Positions 1 through 8,621 of a stretch of DNA of 49,296 nucleotides are shown one piece after another (positions within the stretch are counted from its first letter, which is position 1; every line of letters begins with the position of its first letter). The stretch lies in assembly GCA_964478025.1 (NCBI GenBank), contig CAYZGK010000013.1, positions 1-49,296 on the forward strand. Direction: 5' to 3'. Both the position numbers and the translations under genes were made by a program. Origin of the DNA: UBA3700 sp964478025. Lineage in GTDB: Bacteria > Bacillota > Clostridia > Christensenellales > UBA3700. Under the pieces are notes generated by a model that ran no database searches, had not been told where the DNA came from, and was given only the letters and a program-made list of their open reading frames with translations.

Positions 1-384
1 AATACTATTCAAGAATGGCTTATGAGTGCTGAATACATAATGTCAGAAGGAAACGAGAATGTAATACTTTGTGAAAGAGGAATAAGAACATTTGAGCCTT
101 ACACTAGAAATACTCTAGATTTATCTGCAATCCCTGTTTTAAGAGATTTAACTCATTTGCCAGTAATTGTCGATCCATCACACGCATCAGGTATTGCAAA
201 ATTAGTTCAACCGATGTCTCTTGCTGCAGTTGGAGCGGGAGCGGATGGCCTTATGATAGAAGTTCACAATGATCCAGCTCATGCACTTTGTGATGGCGCA
301 CAAAGTTTAAAACCAGAACAATTTAGCGAGGTTGTTAAAAAGGTAGATGTAATATTACCACTTGTAGGTAGGGAGAGAAAATAG
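1..384 (+). CDS. aroF: 3-deoxy-7-phosphoheptulonate synthase (DAHP synthase), C-terminal part
   Basis: The frame is already open at base 1, so this is the last 127 residues of a gene that starts outside the window. The enzyme joins phosphoenolpyruvate and erythrose 4-phosphate, the first step of the shikimate pathway. The visible stretch has the family signatures ERGIRTFEPYTRNTLD and PVIVDPSHASG, followed by GADGLMIEVHNDP, as in the KDPG-type AroF/AroG(Bsu) branch of DAHP synthases. The stop codon lies 1 bp before tyrA, so it heads or continues a tight aromatic amino-acid operon. Any N-terminal regulatory domain (ACT or chorismate mutase) would lie outside the window and cannot be judged. Confidence 0.93.
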   Translation, partial: NTIQEWLMSAEYIMSEGNENVILCERGIRTFEPYTRNTLDLSAIPVLRDLTHLPVIVDPSHASGIAKLVQPMSLAAVGAGADGLMIEVHNDPAHALCDGAQSLKPEQFSEVVKKVDVILPLVGRERK

Positions 385-385
385 T

Positions 386-1258
386 ATGAATATTGGAGTT
401 ATAGGGCTTGGACTAATAGGTGGTTCTATTTGTAGAACATTAGTAAAGAAAACAAATCATAAAGTTTATGCTTATACAAGAAGTGCTTCAACCATGGCGA
501 AAGCCAAGCTTGTTGAGGCATATCATGAAGAATTAACTTTAGAAAATGCTAAAGAATTAGATATTCTTATAATTTCCCTATATCCTAAAAAGATAATTGA
601 ATATATGGAGCTATATGCTCCACATATGAAAGATGGTGCTATCATTATGGATTGTGGTGGAAATAAAAGAGGAATATGTAGCGCCATGGAAGAGTTGTCT
701 ACAAAGTATCCAAACTTATATTTTGTTGGAGGCCACCCTATGGCTGGTAGAGAATACTCTGGATTTTCGCATTCTACTACAACTATGTTTGATAACGCTA
801 CCTTTTTAATGGTTCCAATTAATAACACTCCAATTGAAATAAGAGTTATAATAAAAAAGTTATGTATAGAGATGGGTTTTGCAGGCGTTGTTGTTACAAC
901 GGCAAAAGAACATGATAAAATGATATCGTACACATCACAACTTGCTCACATTGTGTCTTCAGCTTATATAAAAAATCCAATAGCGACAGAGCATTTTGGA
1001 TTTTCTGCAGGCTCTTTTAGAGATATGACAAGAGTAGCAAGATTGAATCCTGAAATGTGGACAGAACTAATGTTAAATAATTCAGATTTTTTAGTAGATC
1101 AAATAAATGTTTTAATAAAGAATCTTGAAGAATATAAAGTAGCACTTGAAAATAAAGATGAAAGTTACTTAACTAAATTATTGCAAGATGGTACTGACCA
1201 AAAATTAAAAGTTGAGGAAATGAGAAATAAAGCTCTTGCTAAAAAGGTGGAAAAATAA
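386..1258 (+). CDS. tyrA: Prephenate dehydrogenase
   Basis: 290 aa, cytosolic. It oxidises and decarboxylates prephenate to 4-hydroxyphenylpyruvate, the tyrosine branch. The N-terminal Rossmann motif GLGLIGGS (about residues 6-13) binds the dinucleotide. The motif GGHPMAGREYSG (about 113-124) matches the conserved HPMxG signature of TyrA proteins, and the helical C-terminal dimerisation half follows. There is no C-terminal ACT domain at this length. The ATG is 1 bp after the aroF stop, with GGGAGAG upstream; aroB follows 2 bp after its stop, so translation is probably coupled. NAD versus NADP preference cannot be read with confidence. Confidence 0.93.
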   Translation: MNIGVIGLGLIGGSICRTLVKKTNHKVYAYTRSASTMAKAKLVEAYHEELTLENAKELDILIISLYPKKIIEYMELYAPHMKDGAIIMDCGGNKRGICSAMEELSTKYPNLYFVGGHPMAGREYSGFSHSTTTMFDNATFLMVPINNTPIEIRVIIKKLCIEMGFAGVVVTTAKEHDKMISYTSQLAHIVSSAYIKNPIATEHFGFSAGSFRDMTRVARLNPEMWTELMLNNSDFLVDQINVLIKNLEEYKVALENKDESYLTKLLQDGTDQKLKVEEMRNKALAKKVEK

Positions 1259-1260
1259 AA

Positions 1261-2310
1261 ATGAAAACCATTACAGTTCATGCATCAAAAACTTATGACA
1301 TAGAAATTGAAAAAGATTTGTTATATACAATAGGGGAGGAAATAAAGAAGGTAAAAGGCCTATGTAAGGTATGTGTAGTATCAGACGATATAGTTCATGA
1401 CCTATATGGCAGTATTGTTTTAGATAGCCTTAAACTAAATGGATATAACGTTTATGAGTATACTTTTACCCATGGCGAGAAAAGCAAAAATCTTAACACA
1501 TATAGTGAAATATTAAATTTTTTAGCAACAAGTGCCTTTACTCGTTCTGACCTTATAATAGCACTAGGTGGTGGCGTAGTTGGGGATATGGCAGGCTTTG
1601 TTGCTGCAAGTTATATGAGAGGAATCGACTTTGTTCAAGTACCTACAACGCTTCTTGCCATGATAGACTCCTCAGTTGGTGGAAAGACAGCAGTAAATCT
1701 TCCATCAGGTAAAAACTTAGTTGGTGCTTTTTATCAACCAATAATGGTAATTGTAGACCCATCCACTTTAAATACACTTCCATGTACTGAATATAAAAAC
1801 GGTATGGGAGAGGGAATAAAGTATGCTTTGCTTGAAGGTGGGGAACTTCTAAAGCTTGTTCAAAAAGGTATTAGATGTTCGTGCGCTAATGAAATTTCTA
1901 AGTTTATAGAACTATGCATTGAATCTAAGAAAAATATAGTTGAAAAAGATGAAAAAGAAAATAATATAAGAAGACTTTTAAATCTAGGACATACCTTTGC
2001 TCATTCAATAGAAAAGTTAAGTAATTATACAATTCCACATGGAATATGTGTAGCTCAAGGCTTAAGATATATTGCAGATATCTCAAGTAAACAAAATAAA
2101 ATGAGTAGCGATACATTAAAAGAGCTTTTAGATTTATTAGAAAAATATGAAATGCCTATAATAGGTAGCTATAAAATGTCAGAGTTAATTGATGTAATGA
2201 AATTAGATAAGAAAGTAGAGAATGGGAATATAAATTTTGTTATGCCGTACAATTTTGGCGATTGTAGAATAGAATCTATTCCACTAAATAAAGTTAAGGA
2301 TTTAATATAA
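1261..2310 (+). CDS. aroB: 3-dehydroquinate synthase
   Basis: 349 aa, normal length for the family. It converts DAHP to 3-dehydroquinate using NAD and a divalent metal. Recognisable are the glycine-rich GGGVVGDMAGF, the substrate and cofactor segment PTTLLAMIDSSVGGKTAVN, and the metal-ligand region GHTFAHSIE with a second histidine in the segment YTIPHGICVAQG. It sits in the aro operon between tyrA (2-bp gap) and aroA, which starts on the base after its stop codon. Confidence 0.95.
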   Translation: MKTITVHASKTYDIEIEKDLLYTIGEEIKKVKGLCKVCVVSDDIVHDLYGSIVLDSLKLNGYNVYEYTFTHGEKSKNLNTYSEILNFLATSAFTRSDLIIALGGGVVGDMAGFVAASYMRGIDFVQVPTTLLAMIDSSVGGKTAVNLPSGKNLVGAFYQPIMVIVDPSTLNTLPCTEYKNGMGEGIKYALLEGGELLKLVQKGIRCSCANEISKFIELCIESKKNIVEKDEKENNIRRLLNLGHTFAHSIEKLSNYTIPHGICVAQGLRYIADISSKQNKMSSDTLKELLDLLEKYEMPIIGSYKMSELIDVMKLDKKVENGNINFVMPYNFGDCRIESIPLNKVKDLI

Positions 2311-3558
2311 ATGGATATAAAAATTACTCCAAGTAAAATGTGTGGACAAATCAATGCTATAGCATCAAAATCTTATGCTCATAGGATTTTAATGTGTGCA
2401 CTTTTATCTAAAGATAATGGAGTAATAAAAAATGCAATTAATAGTAAGGATATTTGCGCTACTATTAATTGTCTAAACGCTCTTGGCGTAAATGTAGAGA
2501 TAAAAAATAATAATTTTTACTTAACGAAAGGAAAAATGCAGGAAAATGTAGTTTTAGACTGCATTGAGTCAGGCTCAACTTTAAGATTTATCTTATCTAT
2601 AGTACTTGCTCTTAGCGTTCCTTGCACTATTATAGGGAGGGAAGGTTTAGCAAAAAGACCCCTTGGCGAGCTTATAAATGTTCTTAAAGAACATGGAGCT
2701 AATATAGATAGTGATTCGCTTCCGCTTTCTGTAAGTGGAAAATTAACGCCCGGTGCATATACAATTGATGGCTCTATATCTTCTCAATATATAACTGGCC
2801 TTTTAATGGCACTGCCAATTTTGTATGGAGATAGTGAAATTATAGTTAAAGGAAACTTAGTTTCTTCAAACTATATAGATATAACCATCGAGGTTATGAA
2901 ACTATTTAATGTGTTTGTTGAAAAAAAAGAAAATAACTTTAAAATAAAAGGCAATCAGCAGTATATATTTCCTAAAGATATATCTATTCAAGGTGATTGG
3001 TCTAATGCTGCATTTTGGTTATCACTTGGCGCTATAAACAATGGAATTAAAGTAAGTGGACTTGAATTAAATTCAAGTCAAGGGGACAAGGAAATTTTAA
3101 ATATCATTGAAAAAATGGGTGGTAAAATATCTTATGAAAACAAAGATATAATAGTAGAAAAATCTAAACTTCATGGAATAGATATTGATGCTAATAATAT
3201 ACCAGATTTATGTCCTATAATCTCTATCTTATCAGCATGTGCAACAGGTGTTACTAAAATTAAAAATGTAGATAGACTAAAGATAAAGGAAACAGATAGA
3301 CTTTCAGCTATAATTGAAACGTTAGATAAAATGGGTGTTAAATGTGAATATAAAGATAATGTTTTAACTATATATGGGGGTAGAATTAAAGCATTTAATG
3401 GAAAATCATATAACGACCATAGAATGGTAATGATGCAAGCTATTGCAGCATCTGTTGCAGATGGTGAATGTTCTATACAAAACATAGAGGCAATAGATAA
3501 ATCATATCCAACATTTTTTGAAGACTATAAAACTTTAGGAGGAATATATAATGTTTAG
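2311..3558 (+). CDS. aroA: 3-phosphoshikimate 1-carboxyvinyltransferase (EPSP synthase)
   Basis: 415 aa. It transfers the enolpyruvyl group of PEP to shikimate 3-phosphate. Family motifs are visible: SKSYAHRILMCALL near the N-terminus (substrate lysine and serine), ESGSTLRF (about 86-93), the KRPLGEL region, DRLKIKETDRLSA and the C-terminal NDHRMVMMQAIA. The motif after ESGST differs from the plant-type LGNAGTAMR, which is usual for divergent class II-like clostridial enzymes. The start abuts the aroB stop directly and the 3' end overlaps aroC by 8 bp, so translation is likely coupled through the operon. Confidence 0.95.
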   Translation: MDIKITPSKMCGQINAIASKSYAHRILMCALLSKDNGVIKNAINSKDICATINCLNALGVNVEIKNNNFYLTKGKMQENVVLDCIESGSTLRFILSIVLALSVPCTIIGREGLAKRPLGELINVLKEHGANIDSDSLPLSVSGKLTPGAYTIDGSISSQYITGLLMALPILYGDSEIIVKGNLVSSNYIDITIEVMKLFNVFVEKKENNFKIKGNQQYIFPKDISIQGDWSNAAFWLSLGAINNGIKVSGLELNSSQGDKEILNIIEKMGGKISYENKDIIVEKSKLHGIDIDANNIPDLCPIISILSACATGVTKIKNVDRLKIKETDRLSAIIETLDKMGVKCEYKDNVLTIYGGRIKAFNGKSYNDHRMVMMQAIAASVADGECSIQNIEAIDKSYPTFFEDYKTLGGIYNV

Positions 3559-4624
3559 TGCATTAGAAAATTTAAAGATAAGAATTGAAGGTGGTTCTCA
3601 TAGCAAGAGGATTTCCTTATTTGTTGATGGACTTCCTAAGGGCGCAAAGATAGATAAGAAAAAACTTCAAGAATATGTAGATAGAAGAAAAGCTCAAAAA
3701 GCTGCATACTCAACATCAAGAATAGAGGGCGATATAGTAAATTTTGCATCAGGGATAAATGAAAATGGAGAATTAACAGGAGATACACTTGAAGCTTACG
3801 TTTTAAATACATCACAGCGTTCAAATGATTATAGTAATTTAAAAAATACTCCAAGACCAGGGCACGCAGACTTTGTTGCTAGTGTAAAATATGGTGGCAA
3901 ATTAGACATGAATGGTGGTGGACCATTCTCGGGTAGAATGACACTTGCTATTTGCATATTAGGTGGCATTGCAAAGCAAATATTACTTAAGAATAATATA
4001 GAGGTTGAAGGTTATATCTCATCAATTGCAGGGATAACATCTAAATCTTATAAGGACTCTGCAGTTTCTCTTGATGAGATAAAAAATGCAGATCCTCTAT
4101 TTAGAGTTTTAGATGAAAACAAAGCTAAGCTTATGAAAGAGAAAATAAGTGAGGCTAAAGAAAACTTAGACTCAGTTGGTGGAATGGTAGATTGCATTGC
4201 ATATAATGTGCCAGTAGGAATAGGAGGACCTTTGTTTGAAGGGTTTGAAGGAAAGGTTTCATATGCCATGTTTGCAATTCCTGCTGTTAAGGGTGTTGAG
4301 TTTGGCGCTGGCTTTGATATATCTAATATGAAAGGCTCTACAGCCAATGATTGTTTTTATTATGATGAGAATAAAAAAGTCAAAACATATACAAATAATA
4401 ATGGTGGAATTAATGGTGGAATAACAAATGGAATGCCAATAACTATGCGTGTAGCTTTTAAGCCTGTTCCATCGATAGCAAGACCACAAAAGACAATAAA
4501 TATAGAAACAAAAGAAAATACTATTATTGAAATTAAAGGAAGGCACGATGCATGTATAGTTCCAAGAGCTGTAGTTTGTGTTGAATCTATGCTTTTAATT
4601 TGTCTTTTAGATAGTTTGATTTAA
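3551..4624 (+). CDS. aroC: Chorismate synthase
   Basis: 357 aa. It eliminates phosphate from EPSP to give chorismate and needs reduced FMN. Visible signatures are RPGHADFVASVKYGG, the GGPFSGRMT segment where most family members read FSGRET, the flavin region GSTANDCFYYDE, NNGGINGGITNGMPI and the C-terminal RHDACIVPRAVVCVESM. The start overlaps the aroA end by 8 bp and the ribosome site lies inside the aroA 3' end (AGGAGG near 3538). Length and motif order are normal, so it should be active. Confidence 0.95.
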   Translation: MFSALENLKIRIEGGSHSKRISLFVDGLPKGAKIDKKKLQEYVDRRKAQKAAYSTSRIEGDIVNFASGINENGELTGDTLEAYVLNTSQRSNDYSNLKNTPRPGHADFVASVKYGGKLDMNGGGPFSGRMTLAICILGGIAKQILLKNNIEVEGYISSIAGITSKSYKDSAVSLDEIKNADPLFRVLDENKAKLMKEKISEAKENLDSVGGMVDCIAYNVPVGIGGPLFEGFEGKVSYAMFAIPAVKGVEFGAGFDISNMKGSTANDCFYYDENKKVKTYTNNNGGINGGITNGMPITMRVAFKPVPSIARPQKTINIETKENTIIEIKGRHDACIVPRAVVCVESMLLICLLDSLI

Positions 4625-4634
4625 GGAGAGTATT

Positions 4635-5771
4635 ATGCTTGATGAATATAGAAATAAAATAGATGAGTTAGATAGTAAAATATCCGCTCTTTTAAATGAA
4701 AGATTAACAGTGTGTAAACAAATTGGCATAGAAAAGGCCAAGATGGACAATAACGTTTTAGATAAAAATAGAGAACTTGTTGTTTTAAATAAAGTTACAC
4801 AAAATGCTGATGAAAATCATAAGGTGTATATTAAGCAAATTTATGAAACAATTTTTGAAACATCAAAAGCTTATCAAAGACAATTTATTCATAAAGATTC
4901 TCTAGTTTCAACAAAAATAAGAAACGCAATAGAAAGCGGTGTTAAAAAATTCCCGGTATCTGCCACGGTTGCTTGTCAAGGAGTTGAGGGTGCATACTCG
5001 TCAATTGCTGCTACAAAGATGTTTGAGATTCCAAATATTCTTTATTTTAAATCATGGGAAGGCGTATTTGATGCCGTAGAAAAGGGACTATGCGATTATG
5101 GCGTTTTACCTATTGAAAATTCAACTGCAGGTTCTGTTAGTAAAGTATATGATTTAATGAAACATCATAATTTTTATATAGTAAGAGCAATAAAGCTTAA
5201 AGTTCAACATTGTTTGCTTGCAAATAGTGGAACAAAGATTTCTGATATAAAGGAAGTGGTTTCACATCAACAAGCTCTTGATCAATGTTCAGATATTCTT
5301 GCAAAGTTAAATGTTAAAATTACGCCTTGTGAAAACACAGCAATGGCTGCACAAATAGTAAAGGAATCTAAAAGAGGAGATATAGCTTGTATCTCATCAA
5401 GAGAGTGTGCGTCTTTATATAATTTATCTATACTTGAGCAAAACATTCAAAATAGTAGTAGTAATTATACAAGATTTATTTGTATTTCAAAAAATTTAGA
5501 AATTTTTGAAAACTCTAATAAGATTTCAATTATGGCATCACTTCCACATGAAAAGGGAAGCTTAAATAGAATATTAAATAAATTTGCAGCAGTTGGTCTT
5601 AATTTAACTAAGCTTGAATCTCGTCCAATGGCAAATACGGATTTTGAGTTTAATTTCTATTTTGATTTTGAAGCATCAATAGAAAACAAGGAAGTAATAA
5701 GTTTAATTGCAGATTTAGAAAATGGAACTGAACAATTTACTTTCTTAGGTGGATATACGGAGATTAAATAA
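4635..5771 (+). CDS. pheA: Bifunctional chorismate mutase / prephenate dehydratase
   Basis: 378 aa P-protein. Residues 1 to about 85 are an AroQ-type chorismate mutase helix bundle (starts LDEYRNKIDELDSKISALLNE). Residues about 105-285 are prephenate dehydratase with VACQGVEGAYS at the position of the usual GPxGTYS and the motif PIENSTAGSV. About 295-378 is a C-terminal ACT domain whose ESRP motif is the known phenylalanine-binding site. It makes phenylpyruvate and is probably inhibited by phenylalanine. GGAGAG precedes the ATG by about 6 bp. It follows aroC by 10 bp and is followed by the aroE-aroK fusion 1 bp after its stop. Confidence 0.94.
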   Translation: MLDEYRNKIDELDSKISALLNERLTVCKQIGIEKAKMDNNVLDKNRELVVLNKVTQNADENHKVYIKQIYETIFETSKAYQRQFIHKDSLVSTKIRNAIESGVKKFPVSATVACQGVEGAYSSIAATKMFEIPNILYFKSWEGVFDAVEKGLCDYGVLPIENSTAGSVSKVYDLMKHHNFYIVRAIKLKVQHCLLANSGTKISDIKEVVSHQQALDQCSDILAKLNVKITPCENTAMAAQIVKESKRGDIACISSRECASLYNLSILEQNIQNSSSNYTRFICISKNLEIFENSNKISIMASLPHEKGSLNRILNKFAAVGLNLTKLESRPMANTDFEFNFYFDFEASIENKEVISLIADLENGTEQFTFLGGYTEIK

Positions 5772-5772
5772 A

Positions 5773-6999
5773 ATGGCAGATTATTGTCTTATAGGTGAAA
5801 AGTTAGGTCATAGTTTTTCAAAGATAATTCATGAAAAAATGGGCTATGAGTATGATTTAGTTGAAGTTCCTAGAGATAAACTTCAAGATTTTGTAAATGA
5901 GAAAAAATATAAGGCATACAATGTAACTATTCCATATAAGCAAGTTATTATGCCAATGCTTGATGTTATAGATGAGTCAGCAAAATTAATAGGTTCTGTA
6001 AATACAGTTGTAAATAGAGATGGAAAACTATATGGATATAATACGGATATCTATGGCATGGAGTATGCATTTAAAAGAGCAGGAATTGAAATTAAGGATA
6101 AAAAAGTTTTAATACTAGGCTCTGGTGGAACATACGCAACCGCATACGCACTTTCTAAAATGAAAGGAGCAAGAGAAATTGTTAAAGTTTCAAGAAATGG
6201 AGAGATAAATTATAACAATATATCCCTTGAGTATGATAGTGAAGTTATAATTAATACAACTCCTGTTGGAATGTATCCACACAATGAAGATCAATTAATA
6301 TCTATAAAGAATTTTGAAAAACTAACAGGTGTTTTTGATGCAATATATAACCCAATAAAAACAAAAATATTAATAGAGGCCGATGAAAGATGGGGAAATA
6401 AATACCATTCAAATGGCCTTGCAATGCTTGTTGCTCAAGCAAAATTTGCAAGAGATCTATTCTTTGGCAATAAGATAGATGATTCTATTATTGAAAAAAT
6501 AATTAAAGAAATCGAGGATAGTAAATTAAATATTGTTTTAATTGGAATGCCAGGATGTGGAAAAACCACAATAGGCAAAGAACTATCTAAGATATTAAAT
6601 AAAGAGTTTGTAGATATAGATGAAGAGATAGTAAAAAAAGAGGGTAAAACCATTCCTGAGATTTTCAAAGAAAATGGAGAAAAATATTTTAGAGATTTAG
6701 AAGCTCAAGTAATTTTAGATTTTTCTAAAAAACAAGGATTAGTTTTAGCAACAGGCGGTGGTGCTATTTTAAGAGAAGAAAATATAATAGCACTAAAGAG
6801 TAATGGAACTATCGTATTTTTAGATAGAGATGTAAATAAACTTGCCTCTATTGGAAGACCACTTTCTTCATCAAAAGATGCAATTTTAAATCTTTATAAA
6901 AATAGAATTTTCTTGTATAATAAATATGCAGACTTTATTGTAGATGATAATGGTACTATTAAAGAGGTTGTAAGCGATATAGTTTGTAAAATAAAATAA
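5773..6999 (+). CDS. aroE-aroK: Shikimate dehydrogenase - shikimate kinase fusion
   Basis: 408 aa, two enzymes in one chain. Residues 1 to about 245 are shikimate dehydrogenase: GEKLGHSFSKIIHEKMG (shikimate binding), YNVTIPYK with the catalytic lysine, GSVNTVVN, YNTDIYG and the Rossmann LILGSGGTYAT. From about residue 250 a shikimate kinase follows: P-loop GMPGCGKTTIGKELS (about 258-272), FVDIDEEI, FRDLEAQV and the ATGGGAIL loop. An upstream in-frame ATG at 5749 lies inside pheA; the start at 5773 has CGGAG about 10 bp ahead and gives the normal N-terminus. The fusion puts steps 4 and 5 of the pathway in one protein. No aroD (step 3) is present in the window. Confidence 0.93.
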   Translation: MADYCLIGEKLGHSFSKIIHEKMGYEYDLVEVPRDKLQDFVNEKKYKAYNVTIPYKQVIMPMLDVIDESAKLIGSVNTVVNRDGKLYGYNTDIYGMEYAFKRAGIEIKDKKVLILGSGGTYATAYALSKMKGAREIVKVSRNGEINYNNISLEYDSEVIINTTPVGMYPHNEDQLISIKNFEKLTGVFDAIYNPIKTKILIEADERWGNKYHSNGLAMLVAQAKFARDLFFGNKIDDSIIEKIIKEIEDSKLNIVLIGMPGCGKTTIGKELSKILNKEFVDIDEEIVKKEGKTIPEIFKENGEKYFRDLEAQVILDFSKKQGLVLATGGGAILREENIIALKSNGTIVFLDRDVNKLASIGRPLSSSKDAILNLYKNRIFLYNKYADFIVDDNGTIKEVVSDIVCKIK

Positions 7000-7022
7000 A
7001 CCTTTAAGGAAGGGGGATGTTT

Positions 7023-8621
7023 ATGCAACTAATACCAAAACCACAAAAGTATTCACAAACAAGTTCATTATGTAAAATTACTTCATTTTCAACTTATCAT
7101 ATTGATAAGGAACTTTGTGCATGTAGTGATTTAATTTTATCTATTCTTCAAAAAGGACTAAAAAAAGAACTTAAAAATAAAAAAGGTGAGATAGATATCT
7201 TATTTGATAAATTTATCAAAAAAGAAGGTTATATGCTTTCTGCAAAAGAAAACAATATAACAATAACTGCATCAGATTTTGTAGGTGTTTTATATGCTGT
7301 AGAATCACTAAGAATTTTAGCTGAGTTTGATGTAGAGTTAAAAGATTTTCCATGCTGTGAAATTGATGATTATCCAAAGTTTGAATGGAGAGGATTAATT
7401 ATTGATGAATCACGTCATTTCTTTGGAAAAGAATTCATTAAAAATTTACTTGATGTAATGGCATTGCATAAATTAAATGTAATGCATTGGCATTTAACGG
7501 ATGATGTAGGCTGGAGAATTGAAATTAAAAAGTATCCTAAACTTGTAGAGGTTGGAAGTAAAAGAGAACAATCTCAAATAAATGGCTGGAAATCTGGCAT
7601 GGGAGATGGTATCCCATATGAAGGCTCGTACACTCAAGAGGAAATAAAAGAAATAATTAATTATGCCTCATCACGTGGCATTATGATAGTTCCTGAGATA
7701 GATATGCCAGGGCATTTCTTGGCTGCAATTGCTGCTTATCCAGAGCTTGCGTGTAGAAATCTAGATAGACCGGTTCCATGGTTTTTAGGAGATAAATATC
7801 CATCAACTCATGGTATGCCAGATTGGAATAGACCACTATGCGTTTCAAATGAAAATACAATGAATGTAGTTCATGATATATTAGACGAAGTATTTGCACT
7901 ATTCCCAGCACCTTATTTCCATATAGGTGGAGATGAGGTAGATATGCGTGAGTGGAAGACTTGTCCAAAATGCCAAGCAAGAATGCAAGAAAAGGGATAT
8001 AAGGATGTAAAACAACTTCAATGTGAGTTTATTAATGGAATACAAAAATATGCAAAAGAAAGAGGTAAAAGATTAGTAGGTTGGAATGAATGTCTAAAAG
8101 GTGATGCATTAGACTCTTCCGTTCTTGTTCAATACTGGACACCTCAAACAGATAATAAAGTTAATGAGCATATAATAAAGGGTGGAGAGGTTATTATATC
8201 TAAACATCAATTCTTCTATTTTGATATGACTTATGCTCAATATCCACTTAAAAATACTTATGACTTTAGCCTTGCAAAATGTAATATTCCAAGAGGCCTT
8301 GAGGATAATGTAAAAGGTGTTGAAGGTGCTTTATGGGCAGAGTGGATTCCAAATAAAGAAAAGTTTGAATTACAAGCATTCCCAAGAATTGAAGCATTAT
8401 CTGAAGTTTCATGGAATCAATCAGAAAAAAATTATGAGGATTTCTTAGGAAGATTAGATTCATTTAATAAAATATTAAAAGCATTAAATATTAATTATGC
8501 AGAAAGTGCTATACACTCTCCAAAGAGATTATTTAAGAAACTTTATATTATGAAAAAATGGTTCAAAGGAAATACTGATTTAGAGTTAAATGAAAATAAA
8601 GAATTAAAGAATAATGAATAA
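7023..8621 (+). CDS. Family GH20 beta-N-acetylhexosaminidase, cytosolic
   Basis: 532 aa from the preferred ATG at 7023; an ATG at 7017 also exists but would be only about 4 bp from the AGGAAGG ribosome site, against 10 bp for 7023. It releases terminal N-acetylhexosamine from oligosaccharides. A GH20b-like N-terminal domain is followed by the TIM barrel with VMHWHLTDDVGWRIEIK and the catalytic pair D304-E305 in HIGGDEVDM, where substrate-assisted catalysis is known for the family. No signal peptide or membrane segment is seen, so it probably cleaves imported oligosaccharides. It follows aroE-aroK after 23 bp without a visible terminator and overlaps the GH95 gene by 8 bp. Confidence 0.9.
   Translation: MQLIPKPQKYSQTSSLCKITSFSTYHIDKELCACSDLILSILQKGLKKELKNKKGEIDILFDKFIKKEGYMLSAKENNITITASDFVGVLYAVESLRILAEFDVELKDFPCCEIDDYPKFEWRGLIIDESRHFFGKEFIKNLLDVMALHKLNVMHWHLTDDVGWRIEIKKYPKLVEVGSKREQSQINGWKSGMGDGIPYEGSYTQEEIKEIINYASSRGIMIVPEIDMPGHFLAAIAAYPELACRNLDRPVPWFLGDKYPSTHGMPDWNRPLCVSNENTMNVVHDILDEVFALFPAPYFHIGGDEVDMREWKTCPKCQARMQEKGYKDVKQLQCEFINGIQKYAKERGKRLVGWNECLKGDALDSSVLVQYWTPQTDNKVNEHIIKGGEVIISKHQFFYFDMTYAQYPLKNTYDFSLAKCNIPRGLEDNVKGVEGALWAEWIPNKEKFELQAFPRIEALSEVSWNQSEKNYEDFLGRLDSFNKILKALNINYAESAIHSPKRLFKKLYIMKKWFKGNTDLELNENKELKNNE

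Noticed and set aside
5749..5772. Upstream ATG of the aroE-aroK fusion
   Set aside because: It overlaps the pheA end and adds DIRRLNK, which is not part of AroE; ATG 5773 has the ribosome site.
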